64,000 nt of DNA from Larix kaempferi (GCA_027924585.1 BSBM01000994.1:11601001-11665000), one strand, 5' to 3'; positions 29,840 through 41,226 are shown, counted from the stretch's first letter. The notes: generated by a model not told the origin, from the letters alone. Made by a program: numbers and translations.

Positions 29840-30820
29840 TTATGTTACGTGAGGAGGCAACCGAAGTATTGCCTCAACCTTAAGAGGATCGACTCTTATA
29901 CTCTCTTTAGAAACTACAAACCCTAAAAGGTGACTCATTTTAACAAAAAAGATGCACTTGTTGGGATTCAACTGAATCTTGTAACATCGAAATCCTTCGA
30001 AAATGAGACAGAGGTGCTTGGGGTGGTCCACTCTCTTACAAGAATGGCCAGCAAGATCATCCAAGTATGCCTCCACTATGCGCTTAAGGTCATGAAAAGC
30101 ATAAGTCACGGCACGCTGAAAAGTAGCTCCGAAATTTGTAAGGCCAAAGGGCATATTCTGGTACGCAAATGTACCCCAAGGACATATAAAAGCAGTTTTA
30201 TGTTGATCCTTGGGATTTATCTGGATCTGATTATATCCGGAGAAACCGTCCATAAATGAAAAAACCTCGCTCCTCGCACACGCATCCAAGATTTGATCTA
30301 TGAATGGGGTGGGGAATTTATCTTTTAGACATGTGCGGTTCATATCTCTAAAGATAAATTCCCCACCCCATTCATATCTCTAAAAGATAAATTCCCCACC
30401 CCATTCATAGATCAGATGGTTCCTTGCATCTTATCTATAGGAACGGGATTTGACACCCATTTAGTAAGGGGAACCGGGTAGATGAAACCAGCTTTAAGTA
30501 GTTTCTCCACCTCTGCCTTAATCGTGGCTACCTTCTTTCATAGCACAAAGTCGTTATCGAACCGGCTTAGCATTATGATATGTATTAATCTTGTGTTCAA
30601 TAATACTAAGGTCTATTCCTGGCATCTCCTCATAAGAACAGGCGAAAACATCCTGAAATTCCTTGAACAACTTGGTGTATATGCGAATCTCATCAGGAGA
30701 ACAATCAGCAGCGATATAAACGTTCTCTATATTTTCGGGTGTGTGAGAGATGTTGATCGGTATGGTTGGGGAGATATTAGCCATATTCCCCTATGCGTAA
30801 ATCCCATGTGAATCCAAAGG
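29840..30820 (-). pseudogene. pol: Tat element: reverse transcriptase with inverted-duplication damage
   Basis: The N-terminal part (30554-30784) reads ENVYIAADCSPDEIRIYTKL and FACSYEEMPGIDLSIIEHKI. Then come VEKLLKAGFIYPVPLTKWVS and NPVPIDKMQGT at about 30420-30530. The expected next motif, roughly I-R-V-C-.D-.R-D, is replaced by the inverted repeat at 30298-30415. The reading resumes at 30343 with NRTCLKDKFPTPFIDQILDA, then FSFMDGFSGYNQIQINPKDQ and MPFGLTNFGATFQRAV. The catalytic box AYLDDLAGHS is at about 30045-30075, so both aspartates are kept. The rearrangement destroys the finger/palm part and kills the enzyme. Confidence 0.9.
30298..30415. repeat. Inverted repeat cluster within Tat RT
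   Basis: One copy of a ~30-base segment (ATGAATGGGGTGGGGAATTT, then ATCTTTTAGA) lies at about 30300-30330. Two copies in reverse complement follow at about 30345-30376 and 30380-30412. The first is the normal coding sequence; the other two are inverted copies that replaced upstream RT codons. Confidence 0.92.
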
Positions 30821-30868
30821 AGCCACAGGGTAACTAACCTTCTCGGCAAGAGTCATCCTAAATTCTTC

Positions 30869-31858
30869 TCACTCGATAAGATCAAGTTTGGGAAGAAAAT
30901 AAGAGCGATGATGCAAGACCTTCGAAGGCCTCTCACTACCACTCATAGCCTCAATGATGGCATCATCCAAAGGAAAAGTACCATCAACACAATCTTGCGA
31001 GCAAGAGGAGTCAGCTGCCCATGTGGGCAGCATAACGTGATCTTCCTCTTGTGTCCATGAAAAGGAGAGATCTAGCTCTGCAGTGGCTTGTTGAATCTCA
31101 CGGTATGCAAGCTCGTCTGCAGATAGTGGAAAAGCCATTCCAATGTGCGAAATGTCTCTAGACGGGGAACTTGTGGATGGTAAAGTCCACAAATCATTAA
31201 AATATGAGGTCCGAAAAGGTACATTATTTAAAGAGTATCGTGCACTATCGAAAATGGTTCCAATAAAGGTAATTGGTGCAACAAAGTCAAATGATCCCAT
31301 CAAGGATTGATACAATCCTACACCAATGTTCCCAGTTGTCGATTGAGAATCTTTGATCTGGGGAACAACAATCCCCCACGATGCTACGGAATTGGAACTA
31401 GGGAAGTCTAGCTGATCGACCGTCACAATTTTTCCTTCGTGAGGAAAACAAATAACTCTAAACACAGAGGAAATGATCGCTTTCATTACGTAGATCCAAT
31501 TCTTACCCAAAAGAATGTTGTAGTCGATGGGCACATCCACCACCTCGACTTCAATAGGCATAGATTTCCCATCCAAGTGGACCTCAAGGGAAGGGAGAAT
31601 AACATGCAGCCTAAACGATCGACCATTGAATGTAGTAACCATGGTCATATATTTTGACAAGGGAGGAGAGCCAAGAGCTTTCCAACAATCCAATGACATT
31701 ACTGAGGTGGAATCACCTTCGTCAACCACTGTACGTTTAACGAATTTTTGTAAGCACCTCACATGGACTTGAAAAGCCACATGATAAGGTAAGTGAGGCT
31801 GGATATCAGTAGTGTTGAAATTAATGATGTTAGGGCTACCCTCATCTTGGAATCCCAA
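30869..31858 (-). pseudogene. pol: Tat element: protease region (long intact frame)
   Basis: A 329-codon open frame on the minus strand. The protease reads TVVDEGDSTSVMSLDCWKAL; related Tat copies have D-E-G-A-S-T at this spot, where the catalytic Asp loop lies. It goes on with TTFNGRSFRLHVILPSLEVH, then IEVEVVDVPIDYNILLGKNW, the C-terminal protease signature (D-Y-N-.LLG-.-W). The rest is a linker before RT. The frame is one of the longest in the element. Because surrounding frames are broken, this openness does not imply activity. Confidence 0.82.
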
Positions 31859-31894
31859 AGCAAATAAAAGGGTGTTTCTCTGTGAAGGACATGC

Positions 31895-34310
31895 CTATAA
31901 AACCTCAAGAGCTGACATGGCACACAGATTTTGGCCCAAATATTCCACAATAGAGTAGTTTTGGGAGGCTCTGGAATTGGGATTATGCGTGGAGTGCTTA
32001 AGAACAGCTTTCGGTATCTGCGACATAGTAGTGGGCTTCTCGATATGTAGAGAAGAGTTAGGAGGAGGAGGAGGTTCATTCCCCATATTCAGTTGTGGTG
32101 CACCATAATCGTGTTGACGAGTAGCAACACTAACCTTAGATTTAACCATGTTCACACATCCATAGCCACCGACATGAGAATAGGACATCAAAGTATCGTT
32201 AGTCCCATAGCGAGTGACAGGAGCATTCGAAGCCATATTCTGATGATGCAAAAGGGAATCTTTCAACACATCTGGGCTCTGTGCAAGATGCTTTGATGCT
32301 TCTTCAATTCGAGGACACAAGTGGGTAAGATGATCTTTCCTAGAAAGTTTGCAATGGAATTTCACCTTACGTCTAGGCTTACAGTCCCCACCAGCATTTT
32401 CGTCATCCCGGGGAGGGTTGGTGTTCTCTTTTCTAGGAGTATTTTGATTACTTCCATTATTCCCATTATTCCCACCCTTACGATTGTTTCTCCGATTCTT
32501 CTTTGCACCAGGCTATGGGTTACCTAATGGGTTTGCCGATTGTATAGAATGCAAATCGGACTATTGGGTGGAAGTGGACGAGGCGCGAGCCTCTCTAGGG
32601 GTAGATTGGCCAATAGACAAGTTTTGCACTTAATTGGTAACCAAATATATGGGTCGAGTACTCGTGGATCCAACTATGCCATCAGCATGTGGTCCACGAA
32701 CAGGCTTGGGCTCATGACGTGAACGTGGTGCATCAGGAATAATATCATACAGGATGCTAGATTGAGCATAGAGTAAGTCTAGCTACTGGGCTTTGAATAT
32801 ATCTTGCTCCTGAGTTGTAATGCTAGACACTGAAACGTACCTTGAGATGTAAGGAAGCAAATACTTGAAGAACCATTCCAATAGGAAATTTGGAGGAATG
32901 TTGGCTTTCACTAGCCTCTTCTGTTGATGCCACTCCTAAATATTACCAGATATGTGCGTGTCCTTGTTCTGGCGGAAGGTAGATAAAAGTTCGGTGCCAA
33001 TATCGTAGCAGACCGGCAACTGAAAATGGTCTAGGAAAACCAATTCTATCTCATTAAAACCCCTATAAGTGCCCCCGGGAAACTCGACATACCACTTCGT
33101 GGTTGCCCTGGTGAGGGTGCATTGAAATAGTCTCAAACGAATAGATTCATGATTTAATGAATTCAAGGAGCACCAAAGGTGAAAAGTCATAACATGATCA
33201 CCCGGATCCTCACCATTCTTCCCTTCGAACATTGGAATGTCAGAAGGGAGCTCGGTAGGGACTGGAGGCCAAGTAGGATCATGACACACCAGATCATTCA
33301 TGTGCTTCGAAAGATCTGGTAGATTCAAACGAGCAAGAAATGGGAGCTGCGGCTCCAAAGCTTGATTATAAGCTCCCCAAAGAGGTTGAACTTGCGGACC
33401 TAAAGGATGATATAAACCATGACAATAGACCTGATAACTACCTCCCACGTGACCTGTGTAAGGGTAGGAAGGTATATGTGTGTTGTAAGCACCATAGTGA
33501 GGAGGGTTGTAATAAGGGCCAGAACTGGCTACGTTATAATGAGGATTACCACCATAATTATGGGGTATATACGTGTTATTCGTAGCAGAAGCAGTCGTGT
33601 AATGAACATAAGTATAGGGTATGTTCCCACCCCTAGTATTAGGAGGGATGTTAATGATAGAAAATGTGGTTGTGGGTCTATGTGTAGAGGCATGTGTGTT
33701 AAACTGTGAAATGTGAGTCATATTATGGAAAGTGTTCCCACTGAAAGCAGTGGTAGTCGTGGGAGGCAGTCATCCTCCAACATGTGGATTAGATAAAGGA
33801 ATGTGACTAGACCGAAATTGAAATGGATTAAAAGAGGGTGCACAACCCCTAGTGGGCGTAGTGCCCCCAGCACCAAGGCTAGTGTTGGCATGACTACTAG
33901 ACGTAGTGGAAGTAACAATCGTGTTCAAACTAGGCATACCAAATGAAAAAGGTGTCATGGTCGAAGGAATTGTTGTATCATTCATGTCTGGCATCCCATA
34001 TCAGAAACCAGGTGTGTGTACCATCAAATGGGTTTGTTTCGGGAAGAGTCACATGTGGTGGGGAACCTCTCCCCCAACCACCCTTAGGAGTGGAAGGAGC
34101 AGATTGATCTTCGACTCTACCTGACGGCGTCATGGGTATTTCTCCCATGCCAAACGGATTAGTCATGATATGAGCTTCTTCAAGCTCATGGAAATTATCA
34201 AAAGGGTCTGAAGGAATCCTTCGCCATCTCTTATAAAAAGGACGCGCTACCTCATCAGCTGGTAGACCAACCAAACAACAAGACCAACAGAGAGGTGGAT
34301 CTCCCTCCAT
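31895..34310 (-). pseudogene. gag: Tat element: Gag
   Basis: The start at 34310 reads MEGDPPLCWSCCLVGLPADE; a proline- and tyrosine-rich, low-complexity segment follows. The capsid core (about 32936-33360) has LNLPDLSKHMNDLVCHDPTW and PSDIPMFEGKNGEDPGDHVM, then FQCTLTRATTKWYVEFPGGT and FLDHFQLPV. A degenerate zinc knuckle (C-K-L-S-...-H-....-C; the second Cys is Ser) sits at about 32320-32360, followed by HLTHLCPRIEEA. Open frames 33978-34310, 33770-33994, 32936-33721 and 31895-32365 show at least three frame breaks. Gag would form the virus-like particle. Confidence 0.82.
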
Positions 34311-36511
34311 GATATCTCCAAAAAGTCAATAAACAAAAACGCCTCCTAACGACCAACTAATGCAATCAAAGAGAACACACCTAAAGAAACTATAGCCAAA
34401 TGCACACAAACAGGACTAGATGAAGGGACCTCTCGACACTACAGCCGGTATGTCTCGCCTAGGAGAGGCTTGAGACTCCCAAACTATAACCGGAGGTAAC
34501 ATAATTAGTTATAAGGGCTCCCAGACTTCACTGCGTGCACAGAGTCAAATCCCTATACAACAACAAACTGTGTTGTCCAACCCCTATCTGAATCAGTACA
34601 ATCGCAGAATAACCGCAACGAATGCCCTATGTGATACCTAGGTAAAGAAACTAAGGTCACCACGTATAACCAATTCTCAGGTAGACAGTCACAGGTGGGA
34701 TCCGTCGTATGGGAAGGGTAGCTAAGCCTGAAATTCAAGAGGGTGAAATCCCCCAAGATCCCCCATACATGAACAAATCCTGGAAATATCTCCCACGTTT
34801 GGCTAGTATTGGAGAGCTATCTCCGCAACCAACATCCCATGACTTCGTGCTTAACTCTGGTTTTAGTAGAGTTTCCTGAGAACAATAATGTATACCATGG
34901 GTTTCACCACTCCCTGGCCATACACATAATGTTTTGTTTAATAGTCTTGGCTTGTTGACTCAGAATGATCTATTCCAAGACTCTAAACCTAAGCTAGTTG
35001 GTGCACCCTATAAAAAGAAAATCATTTCTAATCAATTTTAAGACTAAGAGTTGATTTTAAATGGTTGTAATTACTCAAAGGATATGGTTGTGAAACTGAT
35101 GAATGTAAAAGACTCAATGGTATGCACAATTGAAAAGCACCAGACTCATTTATCCAATAAAAACAATGCAACTAATATGACAATCAATCCAACAGTTCGA
35201 AAATAAAATGCAATCTCTTTTAAAATTTCAATGCACAAGCAAGTCCTAAATGAAATCACAAGCACTCTGATGTAAAATGCAGAACATAAAGCAAATATTT
35301 TTGTATTTTCTCTTATAAATGGAAGGAAAATGCAAAACAATGTTTTTGTATTTTTCAATATAAATGGAATGAAAAAATGCAAGCAAAATCTAACTATTTA
35401 GTAAAGAAATGCAGAGCATATCAAGTAGACAACCCAACAAATCCCAAATAGTAAGACTCAGCCAAGCTGATGAGCTATAAAACAAGAAATGGTGGGAAAC
35501 CAAAAAGCTCAAAAACAAAGAGAAAGAGGAGTTTCTGGTCAATAACAGGGCATGGAACAGTCCAGAAACAGGCCAAGACTCAAGAACACTCAAAACCAAC
35601 CCAACAATAATCCAAGGCCAAAAAACAAGCATTCCTGGAGTTGTACGCGACTGTTCATAGAACAGCAGCAGGTAGACGTGGGCTACAGATCACACAGCGT
35701 TGGGTAGACGTGGGAAAAACTAGGTTGACTCGCGTACAGGGAAAGGAAAATGAGCCCCCAAAAAAGTCAAATAGCCTAGAAAAAGCAAGTTTTCTAATGT
35801 AAATCCGAACAACCAATCAATGACACAGAATCTTGGCACATAGCATGATCCAGGTGGATATCGGTGGCGGCCCACCTCTTCCTACTGGCTCAAAACAATC
35901 TTTCGGCAATTTTGGTAAATTACTATTTTTAGCAGTTTTTTGGGTCTTGAACTTCCGGAGCCATTTTGAGGCCCTAAATGACATTTTTTGGCAATTTGGG
36001 GGGGGCAAATGGATGCCAAAGACATCCACTTGGCCCTAGTCGAAAGTTGTAAATCTCAGATAGACCTTTCCAATGGGCTACCAAGTGCCCCAAACGGAGA
36101 TCGTATGCAAAAGTTATGACCCCGAGAAGTTGACTGTTCAACTAACCACCTTGGGGTCGCAAACTTTATGATGGTTCATCTTCCAGGGTTAGGTTTTTGG
36201 ATATTTGGGATTTTTTACCACATTCTTATGATAAATAGGCCTCTCTTTGTATTCATCTTGGCACGAATGAGCATAACGGCCACATCTCTTCTTAGAGATA
36301 GCTACCACCATTCCAGCTATTGTATTTTACAGTCTGTTCTATTTCCGCTATTTAATAGAATATGTGTTTACTATATCACTGTATTATTTGCAATATATCT
36401 CTGTATATGATTCTGTATATGATATCTTTTGTTTCGTTCCCACATAAATCCAGATCACAACAAATCAAAATAAGGAAAAAATGCCTAAAAATCCCCAAAA
36501 TGGAGGTTCCT
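34311..36511 (-). other. Tat element 5' leader
   Basis: About 2.2 kb of untranslated sequence between the primer site and gag. It contains a short near-repeat (TTTTTGTATTTT.C..TATAAATGGAA) at about 35299 and 35344. No frame in it resembles a known domain. Long leaders are normal for Tat elements. Confidence 0.6.
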
Positions 36512-36528
36512 CCCCAACGGAGTCGCCA
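36512..36528 (-). promoter_or_regulatory. Primer-binding site of the Tat element (tRNA-Arg type)
   Basis: The minus strand reads TGGCGACTCCGTTGGGG, four bases inside the LTR terminus. This sequence type is used by Ogre/Tat elements and corresponds to tRNA-Arg, unlike the initiator-Met site of the copia elements. Confidence 0.82.
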
Positions 36529-36532
36529 TTTC

Positions 36533-37452
36533 TATTACGGAGAAAAATTTCCTATGGCATGGGGCAGACCACAACAAATAGATGACTGCTATAACACTAC
36601 TCAATTCTCAAAACAATGCTATATAAATGGCAATGCTAAGATAATGGAGAAAATACCAACCTTCAACCGGATGTTCAAAGTAGATCCCCGTTGAGTTTTT
36701 AACCTCTACACTTGAACCTGTAGATTAGTATCAACAACAAATATAAGCAAGCGCATATAATATGTGAAATACATTAGCATAATCAATAGCAATGGTCCAT
36801 GATATCATAAGCAAATGTAACCCAATGTAATTCAAACAACATTCACAACATCAATTGGACGAGAAAATGAGTATTTCCATTAACTGATAACAAGAAGTAC
36901 ATAATACCTCTTTTCAGCAACCGATCTGAACCAAGAACTAGGTCCCTCCACTTGTGCCTCCACCACTTCAATACTCCACACAATGGCAAACTCAAACTAT
37001 GAAAGGAGTTTGGTAGGTGAACATAAGGAGTTCACAACAACAAGGATCAATGAGTGTAGACGTAAGTCATGGCAAAAATCCACTAGAGTTATGTTACTCT
37101 CTCTTTCTCCTCCCTTCCATACACCATAAGATCTCAATATATAGCCCTCCCAAGGTAAGTGAAAGGTCGAATTGAGTCATTTTGAGGTATATGGAGGACC
37201 AAATTTCACCCTAAGACCGCTTTTTGAGAGTAAAAATAGAGTTTTTTACTGTTTTTACCATGTAACTCAATGTACGTGGGCTAATTAGGTGCAGCCTACG
37301 TGTACCTTGGCTATAATGGAACAACAAATGTACATGAACAAAAATAGGGAAACTTGGTTCCTGAAGGAAAAATAATGGATTTGATTCAATACAATGGATA
37401 CTAAAGGCCAATAAATGCTGATGCTCACAAGGTTGAAAAATGTGTTGTAACA
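36533..37452 (-). mobile_element. 5' LTR of the Tat element
   Basis: A 920-bp LTR matching 4708-5547. The left terminus is TATTACGG where the other copy has TGTTACGG, a point change of the terminal dinucleotide. The right terminus TTGTAACA is followed by the TSD ATCTC (37453-37457). Confidence 0.9.
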
Positions 37453-37457
37453 ATCTC

Positions 37458-37880
37458 TATTCCATCTACCTCTCACAATGATGAATAAAACGATGATGGA
37501 TTTGTTGGATCTGGTTGTGTTTGTGGTAGACCAGATCTTGGGGATAGAAGAGAAAGGTGTATTTTCCTAGTAGTATATGATCCCTATGACTGATGTAAGA
37601 GCGTCATGGGCTGCTAATAGTACTTCCACCTTGAAAATTTTAATTCTCTTGTCAGTATGGGTCTGCAAGTACTTACATTCTTTCACATGTCTTTATTGAC
37701 TTATCCGACAAAGGGTACTATTTGATCTACCGCCATAAACCCGAATCTTAGTTGCTACTTGAATATGTCAGTTTGATGTCACCGGTTTACCAAATAAATT
37801 TGTATAAATAAAGGCTCCCCCACCCACTCAGGTATTTGGAGTTTGGGAGTTGATATTTCTGTAAGTATTAAAGTCGATAC
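37458..37880 (+). pseudogene. Caulimovirid remnant continued, with a possible promoter
   Basis: Joining 4702 to 37458 across the single TSD copy keeps one reading frame. The frame runs through SHCLFPDTKIS on the left and SGCVCGRPDLGDRRE on the right, with stops. The sequence then becomes non-coding. A TATA box TATAAATAAAGG at 37803-37814 is followed by a C-rich stretch. CTGATGTAAGAGCGTCAT at 37590-37607 resembles the as-1 motif of pararetroviral promoters, but it lies nearly 200 bp upstream of the TATA box. A viral intergenic promoter is a reasonable inference, not a proof. Confidence 0.5.
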
Positions 37881-37899
37881 ATAATATAAATTTACCATC

Positions 37900-38225
37900 A
37901 TTCTACTTGATGAATACTATTAGTGATAGCATAATATTAGAATAAAGGATGAAGACATACAAAACAAGCTTTCAAATTCATTATGTCCACTATGAATTTG
38001 TCATCATTCTTTTTGGATTCACAAATCCATCTGCTACATTTATGTGGCTATAGAATAGTGTGTTTAGAAAACATTTTGTTGATTTTTATTGACGATATAC
38101 TAATATATTCTATGGATGAAGAAAAACATGAAGAACACTTGATATTGGTGTTGCAAATGCTCAAGATTGTCAACTATACTCAAAGATAATCAAATGTGTG
38201 TTCTATCAAAAGAAAGTATAGTACT
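37900..38225 (+). pseudogene. pol: Old chromovirus: RT fragment
   Basis: A plus-strand Ty3/gypsy RT that begins mid-domain with IRIKDEDIQ, then (in another frame) F.NPSATFMWL, and a catalytic box preserved as LIFIDDILIYSMDEEKHEEH (ORF 37983-38189). Frameshifts are dense. It is related to the younger chromovirus RT at 62475-63173, which reads [18 protein letters not shown]. The upstream gag and protease are absent, truncated at the junction with the viral remnant. Confidence 0.8.
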
Positions 38226-38960
38226 TGGGACAAATCATCTCACAGGATGTGATAGAAGTGGAGCCAAAAAAGGTAAAATCAATTATGGATTGGTCAGTTG
38301 CAAAAGATGTATCTAGCATAAGGAATTTTATTGGCATAATAGATTATTAGCATAGATTCATTGAAGGGTTATCGAACTTAGCATATCCTATCACATGATT
38401 ACAAAAGAAAGGAACCAAATTTCTTTCTTCTTAGAAATAATAGGAAAGTTTTCAAAAGTTAAAAGAGTTACTAACTATAACTCCTATATTGAAGATCACA
38501 TATTTAGATAAAAACTTTCATGTGGTGTTTACAGATGCAAGCAAGAAAGGACTTGGAGAAGTATTGGTGGAGGAGGACCATGTGATTTTTTAGGAATATG
38601 CGAAGTGGAAAGAAAATGAGAAAAATTATGCCATTCATGACTTAGATTTAGATTGTAGTGTTCATGCTTCAAAAAGGTAGCATCATTATCTTATATCAAG
38701 GCAATTTATGTTGTTAACTGACAATATTTTTTTGAAATAATGATTTGATCAGTAGGACCTTAATGCACATCAAGCTAGATGGTTGGCATTCTCGAGGAAT
38801 ACAATTTTGAAATAAAACGGATCAACAAAAAGGAGAACAAAATTGTAGATGCACTTAGTAGAAAAGTTCATGCAATTTATACTACAATAGCTAGTAAATC
38901 AAGTTTTGATTTACAAATCAGAATAAATATAGATTTTGATTGATGAAAAAATACTAGAAA
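38226..38960 (+). pseudogene. pol: Old chromovirus: RT end and RNase H
   Basis: Recognisable pieces are WSVAKDV.S.RNFIGI-like, FTDASKKGLGE (RNase H aspartate, about 38530-38560), YAIHDLDL near 38635, and INKKENKIVDALSRKVHA at about 38820-38875, the standard end of gypsy RNase H. Many stops and frame changes occur. Confidence 0.75.
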
Positions 38961-39039
38961 ATTAAGGAGAAAGTGTAGAATAGCAATGCAGAAATAACAA
39001 AAACACATTTCAGTATGGACTCATAACGTTTTTTATGTT

Positions 39040-40180
39040 TATGAATAGGATTTATGTACCAGTTTCAACTGAATTAAAGCTATTAATATTTGATAAGATT
39101 CATAAAAGGCCATACTTAGGCCATCCTCGCTATCATAAAATCTTAACAACAGTAGGGAAATTGTTTTAAGGGTTCAATTTGAATACAAAAACACCAGAGT
39201 ATTTGGCTAAATGCTTAGAATTCCAACAAGTAAAGGTGAAACATCAACATCATGAAAGACTTCTAAATCCATCAACCATTCTAGAATGGAAATGGAAAAT
39301 CATTTCACTTGATTCCATTATAGGTTTTCCTAGGACAAGAAGGAAAAATGATTCTATAATGGTAGTATTAGATAGACTCAATAAAGAAGATCATTTTATT
39401 CTTGTAAAATCTAGGTTTAAATCTATTAACATTGCTAAATAAATTTATGAAGTAAATTTTCAAGTTGCATGGAATCTCGAAGGTAGTAAACTATGATTGA
39501 GATGTGAAATTTACATCCTATTTATGGAAGTCACTATTTGAAGGACTAGACACTCAATTAAATTTCAGCAGTACATACCCGCAAATGGATGGGAAAACAT
39601 ATTGTACAAATCAAGTACTTGAATACATGATCCACATGTGCATCATGGAAAGATCCATGAAATGGGAAGACTACTTGCACCTAGTTGATCTTGCATACAA
39701 CAACGACTATCAAGCCTTAGGAAAGATGAGTCCATTCAAGATATTGTATGGCAGAAAGTGTAACACTCTGGTTAGATGGGACAACCCATTAGATAGAGTG
39801 TTACTAGGACTTGATCTACTTCAAGAAATGGAGTAGATTGTTATGTAAGTAATGAAAAATTTAAAGATTGCACAAGATTGACAGAAAATATTTGTTGATC
39901 AGAAAAGATTGCGTAGGGAATTCGATGTGGGAGATCATGTCTACTTGAAAGTAAAACCAAAGAAGAGCACATTAAAATGGGGAAGTTGTGTCAAGTTGGC
40001 TCCCATATTTTATGGTTTGTTTGAGGTGTTATCCAAGATTAGGATAGTGGATTATCAACTGGCATTACTTGCTAATATGAGAATTCATAATGTTTTGCAT
40101 GTTTCATTGTTAAAGAAATATTTCATGACTATAATCATGTTATTGATTGAAATGTTATATAGCTTGAACTAGAAGGTGAG
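39040..40180 (+). pseudogene. pol: Old chromovirus: integrase
   Basis: The zinc-binding part is partly legible at 39060-39240 (KLLIFDKIHKRPYLGHPRYH, then YLAKCLEFQQVKVKHQH). The core has WKIISLDSIIGFPRTRRKND and VVLDRLNKEDHFI (first Asp), then TYPQMDGKTYCTNQVLEYM. In active relatives the last stretch reads D-G-Q-T-E-R-.N; the catalytic Glu is lost here (T-Y-C). The C-terminal module is well preserved (39909-40172): FDVGDHVYLKVKPKKSTLKW, then KLAPIFYGLFEVL, ALLANMRIHNVLHVSLLKKY. Confidence 0.85.
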
Positions 40181-40354
40181 TTCCAAGCGGAACCATCATG
40201 CGTGCTCAACAAGAGGGAAACCAAAATCCAAAGTCCAATTATATAATCATGTTATTGATTGAAATGTTATATAGCTTGAACTAGAAGGTGAGTTCCAAGC
40301 GGAACCATCATGCGTTCTCAACAGGAGGGAAACCAAAATCCAAAGTCCAATTAT
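40131..40354 (+). repeat. Tandem 112-bp duplication at the integrase-chromodomain joint
   Basis: The segment starting ATAATCATGTTATTGATTG at 40131 is repeated from 40243, nearly identical (one G/T change in GCGTGCTC/GCGTTCTC and one in CAACAAGAGG/CAACAGGAGG). The unit includes the codons leading into the chromodomain. Confidence 0.93.
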
Positions 40355-40460
40355 TGCATAGGTAAAAGTGCAATGGATGCACTTTATTCATAAGGAGACT
40401 ACTTGGGAGATGGAGTATCTGATGAGGAACACATATCCATTTCTCTCCCAAATATGAAAT
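40355..40460 (+). pseudogene. pol: Old chromovirus: C-terminal chromodomain
   Basis: VKVQWMHFIHKETTWEMEYL followed by MRNTYPFLSQI is the chromodomain typical of plant chromoviruses, where it guides integration to modified chromatin. It ends in a stop near 40460, followed by a purine tract (TTTTAAGGGGGG) and the 3' LTR. Confidence 0.85.
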
Positions 40461-40503
40461 AATATGGAGGAACACTGAGGATGGCGTTAATTTTAAGGGG
40501 GGA

Positions 40504-40684
40504 TGATGTAATATCCCCCAATTTGAATTATTGTTTACTTATTTTTAAATTCGGATTATTCTTTTGAGTGGAAATATTTTGTTATGTTGAAACTGGAAAA
40601 GTGTGCATAAAGGTTCTTCACACTTGTCCTCGGGTAAGGATGATTGTAAGAGATATTTTTCAAAATATTATTAATGACCAAAAA
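40504..40684 (+). mobile_element. Old chromovirus: 3' LTR, left part
   Basis: TGATGTAATATCCCCC begins directly after the polypurine tract at about 40491-40503. The LTR is interrupted at 40685 by copia 5 and presumably continues from about 45750. Its far end was not located. Confidence 0.7.
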
Positions 40685-41213
40685 TGTTAGAAAAATAGGA
40701 TCGCAGAGCAATAACAATAAACAGAAATGCAAATATACTCACGCATACACATTACAAGAGAAACACAAATATATCGTGGTTCACCCAACTTGGGCTACGT
40801 CCACATTGAAGTTGCCAGTCCTTATTATTATACCGTCCAGCAAAATGAAGGGATACAACCTGCAGTACAACCGCTACACTTCCTCTTCACTGTCTCACAG
40901 TCTCTCTTCCGATCTCAGAGATATTTACAATGCATAATACCTAATACCTCAACTGTAGCCGTGTTATAATGTATTTCTTTTATAAGGGAAATACAATGGG
41001 AAAATACCACAGGATACCCAAAACCATGGGCCCGAAAACTGGTGGCGAAAACAGCCCCAAAACATTTTCTTGGGGGCATTGCCCCCAAACCCCCATTCGC
41101 GGGGGCTCTACCCCCAAACCCCTAAAAATGCAGAATGGGTGTACAATTCTCTGGGGTGCACAGCTAAGATAATATCATCTATGAGACTGGAAGATCTGGC
41201 TCCACAACCAACA
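40685..41213 (-). mobile_element. 3' LTR of copia element 5
   Basis: A 529-bp LTR from TGTTAGAAAAATAGG to CACAACCAACA. It matches 45249-45748 (for example GGATCGCAGAGCAATAACAA and ATTATTATACCGTCCAGC). It carries about 30 bp more than the other copy in its GC-richer part (about 41075-41130). Confidence 0.92.
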
Positions 41214-41226
41214 ATCTCCCACTTGG
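41214..41226 (-). promoter_or_regulatory. Polypurine tract of copia element 5
   Basis: The minus strand reads CCAAGTGGGAGAT next to the LTR start TGTTGGTTG, a common copia polypurine tract. Confidence 0.88.

Larger units (their letters stand above)
4708..37452 (-). mobile_element. Tat-lineage Ty3/gypsy retrotransposon, interrupted by nested copia elements
   Basis: The element spans 32.7 kb, of which 18.2 kb (7629-25821) is a later insertion, leaving about 14.5 kb of its own sequence. That size is normal for the Tat/Ogre group. Evidence: two LTRs (4708-5547 and 36533-37452), matching ATCTC TSDs, a tRNA-Arg-type primer site, and the gene order gag, protease, RT, RNase H, integrase, second (archaeal-type) RNase H. 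An antisense plant-mobile-domain ORF lies between the second RNase H and the 3' LTR. All genes carry stops and frameshifts, so the copy is inactive. Confidence 0.93.

Noticed and set aside
30482-31772. Plus-strand frames of 80-110 codons opposite Tat RT and protease
   Set aside because: They are shadows of the minus-strand coding sequence and contain no recognised motif.
36362-36694. 110-codon plus-strand frame that reaches into the Tat LTR and is partly repeated at 4712-4865
   Set aside because: The shared part is the LTR itself, so similarity between the two places reflects LTR homology and not a conserved protein. It is antisense to the element and has a stop in the other copy.
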